From Hymenobacter frigidus (lineage in GTDB: Bacteria > Bacteroidota > Bacteroidia > Cytophagales > Hymenobacteraceae): DNA of 34,181 nt. The stretch's first letter is position 1. Every line of letters begins with the position of its first letter. The DNA lies in contig NZ_BMGY01000044.1 of the NCBI RefSeq assembly GCF_014640435.1, positions 1-34,181 on the forward strand. Direction: 5' to 3'. The notes beneath the pieces are model-generated. The model was not told the DNA's origin. It ran no database searches and saw only the letters and a list, made by a program, of their open reading frames with translations. The translations under genes and the position numbers were made by a program. Below are positions 25,886 to 34,109 of the stretch, piece by piece.

Positions 25886-25975
25886 GTCATGCCGAGCGCA
25901 GCCGAGGTATCTCGCTCGCTTCGTTGAACGGCCCGGACGGCCCGACCGAGATGCCTCGGCTGCGCTCGGCATGAC
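25886..25975. repeat. Intergenic hairpin repeat, copy C
   Basis: Positions 25886-25914 pair with 25947-25975 over 29 bases with a single G-T pair. The core is GCCGAGCGCAGCCGAG, and the loop starts with CGCTTCGTTGAACGG, like copies A and B. It lies between the ybbA-like and ybbP-like genes, where it could attenuate read-through into the permease gene. Confidence 0.8.
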
Positions 25976-26017
25976 GGTCACTTAGTTCTTTTGGATTCCT
26001 AAACAGCTTCATTTAAA

Positions 26018-26064
26018 AGAACGTCATGCTTCGACAAGCGGACGCCAGATGAGCATGACGTTCT
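26018..26064. repeat. Intergenic hairpin repeat, copy D (degenerate)
   Basis: A 13-bp stem (26018-26030 with 26052-26064) around a 21-base loop. The right half, 26038-26064, equals the reverse complement of 10036-10062 in copy A, and the loop keeps the TCGACAAGC core of copy B. The long central hairpin is lost, so it looks like a deletion derivative. It is just downstream of the ATPase stop codon. Confidence 0.7.
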
Positions 26065-26071
26065 GGGGAAC

Positions 26072-26761
26072 TCACCGTTTTTCCGCCATCACTGCTGGTT
26101 CCACCACCTTGCCGCCGCGCAGCCGCAGGGTCCGCTGGGTTTTGGCGGCCAGCTCCAAATCGTGGGTCACCAGCACTAGGGTGGTGCCGGCTTCGCGGTT
26201 CAGCTCAAAGAGCAGGTTCACTACCCGTTCGCTGGTATCGGGGTCGAGGTTGCCGGTGGGCTCGTCGGCAAAGAGCACGGCCGGGCGGTTGGCGAAGGCG
26301 CGGGCCAGACTCACGCGCTGCTGCTCGCCGCCCGAGAGTTGGGCGGGGTAGTGGTGGGCGCGGTCGGCCAGGCCTACGCGGTCGAGCAGGGCCAGGGCCG
26401 TTTTCGCCGCGCCACGCTGGCCGCGCAGCTCCAGCGGCACCAGCACGTTTTCGAGGGCCGTGAGGGTGGGCAGGAGCTGAAAGTTCTGGAAGATGAAGCC
26501 GACATGCTGGTTGCGCACGGCGGCGCGCTCGTCCTCGCTCAGGTTGTCGAGCTGAATGTTATTGAGCCAGACGCTGCCCGAGGTGGCACGGTCCAATCCG
26601 GCGCAGAGGCCCAGCAGCGTGGTTTTGCCCGAGCCCGAGGGGCCAACGATGGCGAAGGTGTCGCCGGCGGCCAGCTCGAAGCTCACGGCGTGCAGCACCG
26701 TGAGGGCGTGGCCGGCGCTGGCGTAGGTTTTGGTGAGGTTATCGACGCGGAGAATGCTCAT
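26072..26761 (-). CDS. ybbA: ABC exporter ATPase, YbbA/LolD type
   Basis: A 229-residue ATPase from ATG 26761 (MSILRVDNLTKTYA); an upstream alternative adds ten atypical residues. It has Walker A GPSGSGKTT at 40-48, Q-loop FIFQNFQLLPTLTALENV, signature LSGGEQQRVSLARAF, Walker B AVLFADEPTGNLD and the H-loop LVTHDLEL. The TLTALENV and EPTGNLD wording is typical of the MacB/LolD/YbbA group that energises FtsX-type permeases without substrate transport through a classical channel. It works with the 843-residue permease downstream. The gene diverges from the TesA-like gene, and that three-gene neighbourhood makes YbbA more likely than LolD. Confidence 0.9.
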   Translation of the reverse strand: MSILRVDNLTKTYASAGHALTVLHAVSFELAAGDTFAIVGPSGSGKTTLLGLCAGLDRATSGSVWLNNIQLDNLSEDERAAVRNQHVGFIFQNFQLLPTLTALENVLVPLELRGQRGAAKTALALLDRVGLADRAHHYPAQLSGGEQQRVSLARAFANRPAVLFADEPTGNLDPDTSERVVNLLFELNREAGTTLVLVTHDLELAAKTQRTLRLRGGKVVEPAVMAEKR

Positions 26762-26837
26762 GCGGGAAGGCAATATTGGGTAGAGACGCATATTTGCGGC
26801 TCACCGTTGAACGATGACGGGCGTGGGCGAGGACGAC

Positions 26838-26857
26838 GAGACGCAGGAATGCGTCTC
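26838..26857. repeat. Small GAGACGCA palindrome
   Basis: GAGACGCA (26838-26845) and TGCGTCTC (26850-26857) pair around four bases. A second partial copy, TAGAGACGCATATTTGCG, begins near 26781, so the ybbA-tesA divergent gap carries a pair of short GAGACGCA hairpin motifs. Confidence 0.5.
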
Positions 26858-26963
26858 CACAGCCAGTCGCTTCACAACCGCGCCGCCGCTCGTTCGTTAC
26901 CAAAGACGTTGAAACCCCCGGCATGTTTTCCGGCTTTACGGTTTCGTGCTCAAAACGCTGCCT

Positions 26964-27647
26964 ATGAAATTCCGCCATTTCCCGCTCGCTGCCCTGCTGG
27001 CCCTGAGTCTCACCGCCTGCAACTCCAGCCCCACGGCCGAGCAAGTACCCGGTGCCGCCACCGCTGCGGCCCCGGCCGCTACGCCCGCCACGGCCGCCAA
27101 GCGCCTGCTGTTCTTCGGCAACAGCCTCACGGCCGGCTACGGTGTGGAGCCCGAACAAGCCTTTCCCGCGCTGGTAGGCGATAAAATCGACTCCCTCAAA
27201 TTAGGCTATGAAGTAGTAAATGCCGGCTTGAGCGGCGAAACCACGGCTGGCGGCCGCAGCCGCGTGGGCTGGATATTGCGCCAGCCAGTGGACGTATTCG
27301 TGCTGGAGCTGGGCGGCAACGATGGCCTGCGCGGCCTGCCGCTCTCGGCCACCCGCGCAAACCTGCAAGGCATTATTGATACGGTGCGGCGGCGCAGCCC
27401 CGGCGCGCAAATCGTGCTGGCCGGCATGCAGATTCCGCCCAATCTCGGCCAGGCCTACGCCACCGATTTCAAAGCCCTCTACCAGGAAATCGCCACTAAA
27501 AACAAGCTGGTGCTGATTCCCTTCCTGCTCGAAGGCGTGGGCGGCGACCGGGCACTGAACCAACCCGATGGCATTCATCCCACGCCAACGGGGCACCGCA
27601 TTGTGGCCCGCACGGTGTGGGCGGTGCTGCAGCCGTTGCTGAAATAA
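26964..27647 (+). CDS. tesA: TesA-like GDSL esterase/lysophospholipase lipoprotein
   Basis: 227 residues from ATG 26964, which gives a lipoprotein signal with lipobox LTAC (Cys19); the upstream in-frame start would add six residues before it. A low-complexity Ala/Pro linker follows, then an SGNH hydrolase: block I FFGNSLTAG with catalytic Ser54 (N replaces the D of GDSL), block II Gly88 in NAGLSGET, block III GGND with Asn119, and block V DGIHP with Asp202 and His205. Close relatives are E. coli TesA (thioesterase I/lysophospholipase L1/arylesterase), which is periplasmic and soluble; here the Cys19 lipidation would anchor it to a membrane. It diverges from the ybbA-like gene, preserving the tesA-ybbA-ybbP neighbourhood. 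Confidence 0.9.
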   Translation: MKFRHFPLAALLALSLTACNSSPTAEQVPGAATAAAPAATPATAAKRLLFFGNSLTAGYGVEPEQAFPALVGDKIDSLKLGYEVVNAGLSGETTAGGRSRVGWILRQPVDVFVLELGGNDGLRGLPLSATRANLQGIIDTVRRRSPGAQIVLAGMQIPPNLGQAYATDFKALYQEIATKNKLVLIPFLLEGVGGDRALNQPDGIHPTPTGHRIVARTVWAVLQPLLK

Positions 27648-27657
27648 GCGGCCGGCC

Positions 27658-27885
27658 CTATATCACGCGCACCACGTCCACGTTCACCTCGTCGCGCAGC
27701 AGCTCCAGGTTGCGGTAGGTGCGCGGGCGGCCGTCATCGGTGCCAAGGTCGGGCAGGGCATCGCGGGCGGCGTCGAGGGTGAGCTGGGTGAGCTTGCGCT
27801 CGCCGAGGTAGATGGCCACGGGGCGTCCCCGGCTGGCATCATGAGTGGCCAGCGCCTGGTCAATTTCAGATAGAATAGTGCTCAT
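27658..27885 (-). CDS. Small hypothetical protein, 75 residues
   Basis: ATG 27885 with a near-consensus promoter box TATATTTC about 25 bases upstream. The protein begins with a helix (MSTILSEIDQALATHDAS), then short strands (RPVAIYLGERKLTQL), a helix (LDAARDALPDL) and a final strand (LELLRDEVNVDVVRVI). It is acidic, soluble and has no signal peptide, and its amino-acid use is coding-like. It converges with tesA, with 10 bases between the stops, and diverges from murI. I do not recognise a family. Confidence 0.65.
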   Translation of the reverse strand: MSTILSEIDQALATHDASRGRPVAIYLGERKLTQLTLDAARDALPDLGTDDGRPRTYRNLELLRDEVNVDVVRVI

Positions 27886-27978
27886 GGGCGGTGAGTGAGC
27901 TTGGTGGGGGTGGAAATATAGCGAGGGTTTGTAGGAAACAAGAAATTGAATATGTAAACGGCAGACTCACACCCGGCA

Positions 27979-27986
27979 TACCTTTG
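27979..27986 (+). promoter_or_regulatory. Bacteroidota -7 box (TACCTTTG) of murI
   Basis: Exact TAnnTTTG match ending 4 bases before the murI ATG (27991), so the transcript should start at about the start codon, as for uup. No TTG with standard -33 spacing is evident. Confidence 0.6.
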
Positions 27987-27990
27987 CCGC

Positions 27991-28845
27991 ATGACTACTG
28001 CTGTTGCTTCCGAGGCCGCTGCTGCGGCCGCGGCCCTGGCCACCCGGCCCATTGGTATGTTCGACTCCGGCATTGGCGGCCTCACGGTGGCGCGGGCCGT
28101 GGCCCGGCGCTTGCCCCACGAGCGCATCGTATACTTCGGCGACACGGCCCATTTGCCCTACGGTGAAAAAAGCGCGGCCGCCATCCAAGCCTATTCCGTC
28201 AAGATTTGCGACTTGCTGCTGCGCCAGAATTGTAAGTTGATTATGATTGCCTGCAATTCGGCCTCGGCCGCCGCCTACGAACTGGTGCGCGAGTACGTGG
28301 GCAGCAAAGCGCGGGTGCTGAACGTGATTGACCCCATTGTGGCGCACCTGGGCCGGGCGTATGCGGGCCGCCGCGTGGGCCTCATCGGCACCAAGCAAAC
28401 GGTGAATTCAAACGTGTACAAGAAAAAAGTCGACGACCTGGACGCGGGCGTGGATTTGCACTCGTTGGCCACCCCGCTGCTGGTGCCCATGATTGAGGAA
28501 GGTTTCTTCAAGAATTCCATCAGCGACGATATTATTGGGGCTTACCTGAGCAACGCCGTCCTGGCCGATATCGACGCCTTGGTACTGGCTTGCACGCACT
28601 ACCCGCTCATCAAGGAGCAGATTGCCCGCTTCTACGCTGGTCAGGTCGATGTGCTCGATGCCTCCGACGTGGTGGCCGCCGATGCCGAAGCCTACCTGGC
28701 AGCCCACCAGCTGCTGGCTCCCGCCTCGGCCAAGCCGCCGGCACACCATTTCTACGTGTCCGATTTCACCCGCTCATTTGAGGAAAGCACCCGGATATTT
28801 TTCGAGCAGGAAGTGCACCTGGAACACTATCCGCTGTGGGAATAA
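27991..28845 (+). CDS. murI: Glutamate racemase
   Basis: A 284-residue cytoplasmic enzyme that converts L-glutamate to D-glutamate for peptidoglycan. Cofactor-independent catalysis uses two cysteines: Cys88 in ACNSAS and Cys201 in ACTHYP, with His203 beside the second. The substrate loop FDSGIGG (Asp25), FGDTAHLPYG and GLIGTKQTV are all intact. An unusual Ala-rich extension of about 17 residues precedes the conserved start (RPIGMFDSG); because the promoter box leaves no room for a later start, the extension is probably translated. ACNSAS instead of the more usual ACNTAS is a conservative variant. It is monocistronic, followed by a 172-base gap. Confidence 0.95.
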   Translation: MTTAVASEAAAAAAALATRPIGMFDSGIGGLTVARAVARRLPHERIVYFGDTAHLPYGEKSAAAIQAYSVKICDLLLRQNCKLIMIACNSASAAAYELVREYVGSKARVLNVIDPIVAHLGRAYAGRRVGLIGTKQTVNSNVYKKKVDDLDAGVDLHSLATPLLVPMIEEGFFKNSISDDIIGAYLSNAVLADIDALVLACTHYPLIKEQIARFYAGQVDVLDASDVVAADAEAYLAAHQLLAPASAKPPAHHFYVSDFTRSFEESTRIFFEQEVHLEHYPLWE

Positions 28846-29017
28846 CGGGCGCACCGGCATCGGTGATGGAGCTGAACGAGTGCGAGCGTTGGGCAAGGTC
28901 ATAATCCGTAATCTGCTGAATGGGGGCCGGGCGCTACATTTGAAGCGTATTTGGGCGATTGGCTCTATTTCAAAAACTCACTTTTTAAACCTTTCTGTTT
29001 TACTCTTTCCCCTTCGT

Positions 29018-32000
29018 ATGAAACACTTTTTCACGACGCGGTTGCTGGCTTGTCTGGCGACACTTATGCTGCTTCTGCCCCTGCTTGGGCAGGCGCAGAA
29101 CTTGACTCAGGCCGATTTCACGGCCGTCATCGTGCCACAGTACACCAGCAGCGGCACGGCCACGCGGGTGCCGGTGCTGTTCCGGGCCACCGTGAGCAAC
29201 CTCACGCCGAACACGCTGTACCGCTACTTCAACCAAGCGGGCATCAGCACCGATTTGGGCACTACGACCATGGGAGCCGGCAACCCGTTGCTGATTACGC
29301 CCGGGGCCACGCCCGCGGCATCGGCCTATGCCTACACCAGCACCCCGAGCCTAACGTCCACCACCGCGACCAACTACGGCACGTTCACGACCAATGCCGC
29401 CGGTACGTACACCGGCTGGTTTGGCTTTCTGAATACCGGCAATGCCCGGTTCACCGCTGGCAATACGGTGTATCCCACCATTGCCCTCGCCCCCGACGCC
29501 ACGCCCGCAGTAGTGGAAAAGCGTCTGGCCCTCGACCAGACCCTGACGGTGCTGGCCCTCGGCACCGGCACCACCGCCAACGATGCCACTGGCTTCAAAG
29601 GCAGCTCGTCGGCCACCCCCAAAAACCTGGTGGCCGTGTACGACAACGTGGCCGGCACCGGCCGCCCGCTGGGCCTGACCGTAGTTGAAGCCATTGCCGC
29701 CACGGGGGCTACCGTAGCCAGCGTGCCTGCCTACTACACCGCCGCCGCTGGCGATTGGAATACCCTCATTCCTAATGTACTGCCCAACGGCGTGCGCCGC
29801 GTAGAGCAGCGTTCGGTGGTTGACGGTACGCTGGTAGGCTGCGCCTCCGATGCCGACGGCACCTGGCCCAGCGGCGCCAACACCGTGAACCCTGTAACGG
29901 GCCTCACGGCCGTGGTGCTCACCGCCACCGATGCCCCGTTGAACACCAGCGCCTGCGGCACCGCGCCCACCGCTACCATCACCGCCACGCCGACCAGCCT
30001 CACCGCTTTCTCGACGGTGGTGGGCACGCCTTCGGCTACCCAGACCGTGACCGTGGGCGGCACTACTCTCACCGCTGACATCATCGTATCGGCCCCGGCC
30101 GGCTACGAAGTTTCGCTGAGCGCGACCACGGGTTTCGCCGCTTCGGTAACCGTGGTCCAGACCGCCGGTACTGCTGCCAGCACGCCCGTGTACGTACGTT
30201 TGGCTGGTACCACGGCCGGCTCGTTTGCCGGCAACGTGACCGTGGCCAGCACCGGCGCTACCACTCAGAACGTGGCCGTGACCGGCACCGTAACTACGGC
30301 CGCGACGCCCGTTCCCACCATCACGAGCTTCACGCCCACCAGCGGTCCGGTTGGCACTACCGTAACCGTCACGGGCACGGACTTTACCGGTGCGACCGGT
30401 GCTACGCTCAATGGCCTGGCCGTAGCCAACTTCATGGTGATGAGTGCCACTTCGGTGATGTTTGACGTGCCCACCGGCGCTACCAGTGGCACCATTACCG
30501 TGACCACTCCCGGCGGCACGGCCACCAGCACTGGTACCTTCACGGTATCGCCCCCGGTGGCAATCCCTACTATCACGTCCATCACGCCCAACGCCCAAGT
30601 GGCGGGCGGCCCGGCCGTGACCATCACCATCGCGGGCACGGGCTTCACGCCGGCTTCCACGGTGAACTTCAACGGCGCGAGCTACGCCCAGACCAGCAGT
30701 ACGGCTACGTCGCTAGTGGTGACCATTCCGGCCAGCGCCGTGGCCACGGCCGGCAGCTACGCCGTGACCGTAACCACCACGGCCGGCACGTCGAACATCA
30801 ACACGTTCACGGTGAGCAACCCAAGCACGGCCGGTGCTTTCGAGAACTTCGAAACCGGCACTAAGGCCAGCTACGCCGCTGCTTCCGTCACGCTCGCCAG
30901 CGGTACCTGGACGTTCTCGGACGCTCTTCTCGGTAACTCGTTTTCCGACCGGTTCAACGGCCTGAAATCGGCCCGCATCCGCGCTGGCTTCATCCGCATG
31001 GATTTCGACAAAACCACTGGTGCCGGTACCATCATCGTGAATGCGGCGCTGTACGGCATCGACACGGGTGCTTCGTTCATCCTCGAAAAATCGACGGATG
31101 GCGGCGTAACCTTCACCACCGTACCCGGTGCCCCCGCCACGCTGACCAACACGCTCACGCCTTACACCTTCACGGTGAACCAGGCCGGTAACGTGCGTTT
31201 CCGCATCACCAACACGCTGGCGACCACGGCGCGCATCAGCATTGATGACATCTCCATCTCGAACTTTACGGCCCCCACCAACCCGGTGCCGACCATCACC
31301 AGCATTACGCCGAACACGGCGGTAGTAGGTTCTTCGCCAACCGTAACGCTCATCGGTACTGGCTTCACCGCTGCTTCGGTAGTGAACGTAGACGGTGCGC
31401 CTATCCCCAGCACGTTCGTTTCGGCTACGCAGCTAACGGGTACGGTACCAGCCGGTGCTCCGGCTGGCGTGTACAGCGTGACGGTAGTGAATCCCACCCC
31501 CGGCGGTGGCACTTCCAACGCTGTGACGTTCACCCTGACCAACCCGGTGCCGACCATCACTAGTTTCACGCCCACCTCGGGCGGTCCCGGCACCACGGTT
31601 ACCATCACGGGCACCAATCTGCTCGGTGCCACGGCCATCCGCATCGGCACGTTCAACGTGCCGAACTATACGGTGGTATCGGCTACCAGCATCACGTTTG
31701 TAGTGCCTAACGGCACGGGCAGCCTCAGCGGCACTATTGCGGTGGTAACGCCCGGCGGTACGGCCACCAGCGCCACGCCCTTCAACCTGGTGTCGGCCAC
31801 GCTGGCCACCCAGGCGCTGCCCGGCCTCACGGTGTTCCCGAACCCAGCTACTGACCGTATCACGGTGGTGCTGCCGTCGGTTGCTACCGCTACGGTAGCC
31901 CTGCGCGACCTAACCGGCCGTATCGTGCTGGCTCCCGCCACGCTGGCGGCTAACCACGTGGTGCGCCTGCCCGCCAGCTTGGCGGCCGGTGTGTACTTGC

Positions 32001-32053
32001 TGGAGGTTCGTCAAGGCTCGGTAACGGCAGTGCGCCGCGTCGAGAAGAATTAG
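29018..32053 (+). CDS. T9SS-sorted IPT/TIG repeat surface protein
   Basis: A 1011-residue secreted protein. The open frame extends back into murI, but the signal peptide (MKHFFTTRLLACLATLMLLL, then PLLGQAQ) fixes the start at ATG 29018. The N-terminal region to about 315 is a beta-rich unit of unknown type (ADFTAVIVPQY...LTPNTLYRYFNQAG). At about 321-425 is a Bacteroidota beta-sandwich repeat (ATPTSLTAFSTVVGTPSATQ, APAGYEVSLS). IPT/TIG domains begin at about 433, 516, 757 and 843 (PTITSFTP.SG..GTTVT.TG). A jelly-roll-like module lies at about 606-750 (FENFETGTKASYAAA...ISIDDISISNF). The T9SS type A domain (LTVFPNPATDRITVVLP...GVYLLEVRQGS) occupies the last 77 residues. Thr/Ser/Val-rich with few cysteines. 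Probably an adhesin or scaffold. A strong terminator follows. Confidence 0.9.
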   Translation: MKHFFTTRLLACLATLMLLLPLLGQAQNLTQADFTAVIVPQYTSSGTATRVPVLFRATVSNLTPNTLYRYFNQAGISTDLGTTTMGAGNPLLITPGATPAASAYAYTSTPSLTSTTATNYGTFTTNAAGTYTGWFGFLNTGNARFTAGNTVYPTIALAPDATPAVVEKRLALDQTLTVLALGTGTTANDATGFKGSSSATPKNLVAVYDNVAGTGRPLGLTVVEAIAATGATVASVPAYYTAAAGDWNTLIPNVLPNGVRRVEQRSVVDGTLVGCASDADGTWPSGANTVNPVTGLTAVVLTATDAPLNTSACGTAPTATITATPTSLTAFSTVVGTPSATQTVTVGGTTLTADIIVSAPAGYEVSLSATTGFAASVTVVQTAGTAASTPVYVRLAGTTAGSFAGNVTVASTGATTQNVAVTGTVTTAATPVPTITSFTPTSGPVGTTVTVTGTDFTGATGATLNGLAVANFMVMSATSVMFDVPTGATSGTITVTTPGGTATSTGTFTVSPPVAIPTITSITPNAQVAGGPAVTITIAGTGFTPASTVNFNGASYAQTSSTATSLVVTIPASAVATAGSYAVTVTTTAGTSNINTFTVSNPSTAGAFENFETGTKASYAAASVTLASGTWTFSDALLGNSFSDRFNGLKSARIRAGFIRMDFDKTTGAGTIIVNAALYGIDTGASFILEKSTDGGVTFTTVPGAPATLTNTLTPYTFTVNQAGNVRFRITNTLATTARISIDDISISNFTAPTNPVPTITSITPNTAVVGSSPTVTLIGTGFTAASVVNVDGAPIPSTFVSATQLTGTVPAGAPAGVYSVTVVNPTPGGGTSNAVTFTLTNPVPTITSFTPTSGGPGTTVTITGTNLLGATAIRIGTFNVPNYTVVSATSITFVVPNGTGSLSGTIAVVTPGGTATSATPFNLVSATLATQALPGLTVFPNPATDRITVVLPSVATATVALRDLTGRIVLAPATLAANHVVRLPASLAAGVYLLEVRQGSVTAVRRVEKN

Positions 32054-32069
32054 TCAAACTTCGATTTAT

Positions 32070-32109
32070 AAAAAAGGAGGCCTCTGCTACGGCAGGGGCC
32101 TCCTTTTTT
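32070..32109 (+). terminator. Intrinsic terminator after the T9SS gene
   Basis: Positions 32070-32087 pair with 32092-32109 over 18 bases (one G-T pair) with a TACG tetraloop, and the right arm ends in six T's. It starts 16 bases past the TAG stop. Confidence 0.9.
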
Positions 32110-32211
32110 GTGGCTATTGAGCAAGCGTGATTTCTGCCTTAAGTAGTGAGCCAAAACTAACCGTGCAGATAGCGCGGCCGGGGGTGAGGTTGGCGGGACC
32201 CGTGCGGGGTG

Positions 32212-32287
32212 GGCACCCTTCTCCTGCGGAGAGAGGAGCCGGTTTTGAACCGTCGGCTGGCACCCCTCTCCGCGGGAGAGGGGCTGG
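32212..32287. repeat. Two tandem GC-rich palindromic units
   Basis: Unit 1 (32212-32242) and unit 2 (32259-32287) share the pattern GGCACCC, TCTCC, GCGG, GAGAGG, GC, GG. Unit 2 holds a perfect 9-bp stem (32263-32271 with 32275-32283). Unit 2 is followed by CTGGGGGTGAGG, a form seen in dispersed bacterial repeats. The 32110-32342 gap holds no gene I can support. Confidence 0.6.
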
Positions 32288-32342
32288 GGGTGAGGTCACA
32301 TTTGCCGCGCCATCAGCACAGTTGCTTCTGCACGACTACTTA

Positions 32343-34109
32343 CTACAGCTTTTCTTCCAACCACAAATACCCGGCAGCCAACAAGAATAACCCAAAAAAC
32401 CAGCTAGCCGGCCACGGCTCCGTGATGGTGATTTGAGCTGTTGGAGAAGCCGTGAATGCCGTTGTTCTTTGCGTTACTGCTTGCTGACGTTCCGCTAACT
32501 CCGGGCCCAGCCAGGCGGCCGCGGGGTACACATAGAAATTGTGGGTAGCCGGTTTGGGTCCGCGTACCTGATGCCAACCCGCCGCGCCGGGCCAGAACTG
32601 CGCCGTGCTCCACTCGGGCAAGCGCGTGTCCTGACGCAGGGCCAGCCGGGCGGCGGGCCCACCCGCCAGCGCCGCTACCGTAGGTGGCGTGGTAGGAAAA
32701 GCTGCGGTCAGATGCAACGTAAGCGGCTGCAGTACATGCGGCCAACTGCCGATGCGCCAGGTAGCCGCCACTGCGGCGGGCGGCACAGCCGCCGTTAGCA
32801 GCTGGTTCCAGAACGAGGCATACACTGGGGCATGTCCTTGCAGGGCCCACCGGAACGTTTCGGGTACCGCCGAAACTACGGCAAAGCCCAGGCCCACCCG
32901 CCGGCTGGCGGCCACCAGCACCCGGTTGGGCCCGGTGATGAGGGGCCGTAGGTTGGGGTGGGACTGGAGCTGGGCCGGCAGCGGGGCGCGGGCCTCGCCG
33001 GGCGCATCGGGCCAGCTAAGGGCTGGGAGCGCGGCCGGAGCAGCAGGGCGGGCCCGAACCGTGAAATCGGCGCGGCCGAGCACGGCGCGGGGCAGGGGCG
33101 CCGCTTCAGCCAAGGTGATGAGGCCGAGGCGGCCCGCGCTGACCGCGGTTTGCAGCGCCTGGGTTTCGGCAGCAGTAAGGGCGGCTAGCGTGGCCGCATC
33201 GGCAATGAGGACTTGGTAACGAGCAAGCAGCGCGGGCGTGAGGCGGTCGAGCGCCAGGGCGGGCTGGTTCACGAAATCAGTTTGGACCAGGCCGCGGCTC
33301 ACGCTGGTACGCAGGGCCACCGGGTAATGGGCTTCGGCCAGGTAGTTTTTTAGGAACTTGAATTCGAAGGAAGGCGTGGCGGTAAGCAGCAGCACGGCCG
33401 GTAGCGCGGACATGGTGATTTCGACCGGAACCGGCTCGGTGCGTATTGGCTGGTTGGGCCGGCGTAGCAGCAGCTCGTAGGTAGCCAGCCCGGCGGCTTT
33501 GGGCTGGTAGCGCAGCCGAAAGGCCCCGCTACCGGTGGATAGTTTCACCGAGTCGCTCCCGGTGCCGGCGGCGCGCAGAACCACCCAGGCTGGGCCAGCC
33601 CCGGCGGGTGCCGTCACGGAGCCTTCTACTTTTAGAATTTCCCCCAAACTCAGTTTTGCCGGCCAGAACGCCGCGCGGAAACCCGCGAATGGTGCGCCGG
33701 GGTGCAGCCGTAGCGGCAGTTGGCCGAGCGTGGGCAGTTCGGCGGCAGCTACGCCTCGGCCCAGTACGTGCAAACGGCGCAGGGCCGGCCGCTGCTCCTT
33801 TAGCGTGAGCAGGCTCGCCAGCGGTTTGGCTTTAGCAGGCAATTTTACGTTGCCATACGCCCAGACTGGCGTGCCCGCGCCCAACTGGTGCACTAGCTGC
33901 CGCAGGGTGTCGGGTGAATAATTGTCGGTGAGCAGAATGGCTTCGGCTTGCGCGGCGGGCAGGTGGCGCAGCGGTGGAAACGCCGTGAGCCACAACGCGC
34001 CCGTGGCTACCGCGCCGGCCAGCATCCGGCCCAGGCGCTGCCGCTGGCGGGGGCGCTGCCAGGCCAGGACCATCAGCCCGAGGCCGAGCAGCAGGCAAAA
34101 TGCCAGCAA
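32343..34109 (-). CDS. Membrane protein with amidotransferase-like domain, start uncertain
   Basis: 588 residues from TTG 34109. N-terminal TM segment (LLLGLGLMVLAW), a second TM (MLAGAVATGALWLTAF), a large soluble middle and a C-terminal TM (WFFGLFLLAAGYLWLEEKL). The middle has a Rossmann-like glutamine-amidotransferase-like segment at about 245-340 (SALPAVLLLTATPSFEFKFL, LLARYQVLIADAATLAAL) without its catalytic Cys/His, as in the BatA/aerotolerance-type membrane proteins of Bacteroidota. No ATG or GTG lies in frame upstream before a TAG; only TTG 34109 or a non-standard ATT at 34139 fits. The upstream ATG at 34123 is in another frame and stops after 16 codons. A frameshift near the start or a rare start codon is possible. 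Confidence 0.65.
   Translation of the reverse strand: MLAFCLLLGLGLMVLAWQRPRQRQRLGRMLAGAVATGALWLTAFPPLRHLPAAQAEAILLTDNYSPDTLRQLVHQLGAGTPVWAYGNVKLPAKAKPLASLLTLKEQRPALRRLHVLGRGVAAAELPTLGQLPLRLHPGAPFAGFRAAFWPAKLSLGEILKVEGSVTAPAGAGPAWVVLRAAGTGSDSVKLSTGSGAFRLRYQPKAAGLATYELLLRRPNQPIRTEPVPVEITMSALPAVLLLTATPSFEFKFLKNYLAEAHYPVALRTSVSRGLVQTDFVNQPALALDRLTPALLARYQVLIADAATLAALTAAETQALQTAVSAGRLGLITLAEAAPLPRAVLGRADFTVRARPAAPAALPALSWPDAPGEARAPLPAQLQSHPNLRPLITGPNRVLVAASRRVGLGFAVVSAVPETFRWALQGHAPVYASFWNQLLTAAVPPAAVAATWRIGSWPHVLQPLTLHLTAAFPTTPPTVAALAGGPAARLALRQDTRLPEWSTAQFWPGAAGWHQVRGPKPATHNFYVYPAAAWLGPELAERQQAVTQRTTAFTASPTAQITITEPWPASWFFGLFLLAAGYLWLEEKL

Noticed and set aside
25886..26064. Neighbouring hairpins C and D as a short CRISPR array.
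   Set aside because: They are inverted repeats of different length without regular direct repeats or spacers, and no cas gene is present.
28852..28865. Small hairpin after murI as its terminator.
   Set aside because: The stem is only 5 bp and no T-run follows.
28622..29017. N-terminal extension of the third T9SS gene back into murI.
   Set aside because: The signal peptide begins at ATG 29018; the extension overlaps murI and has no protein-like character.
29351..30598. A 415-codon minus-strand Gly/Arg-rich frame.
   Set aside because: It is antisense to the third T9SS protein and has the low-complexity composition of a shadow frame.
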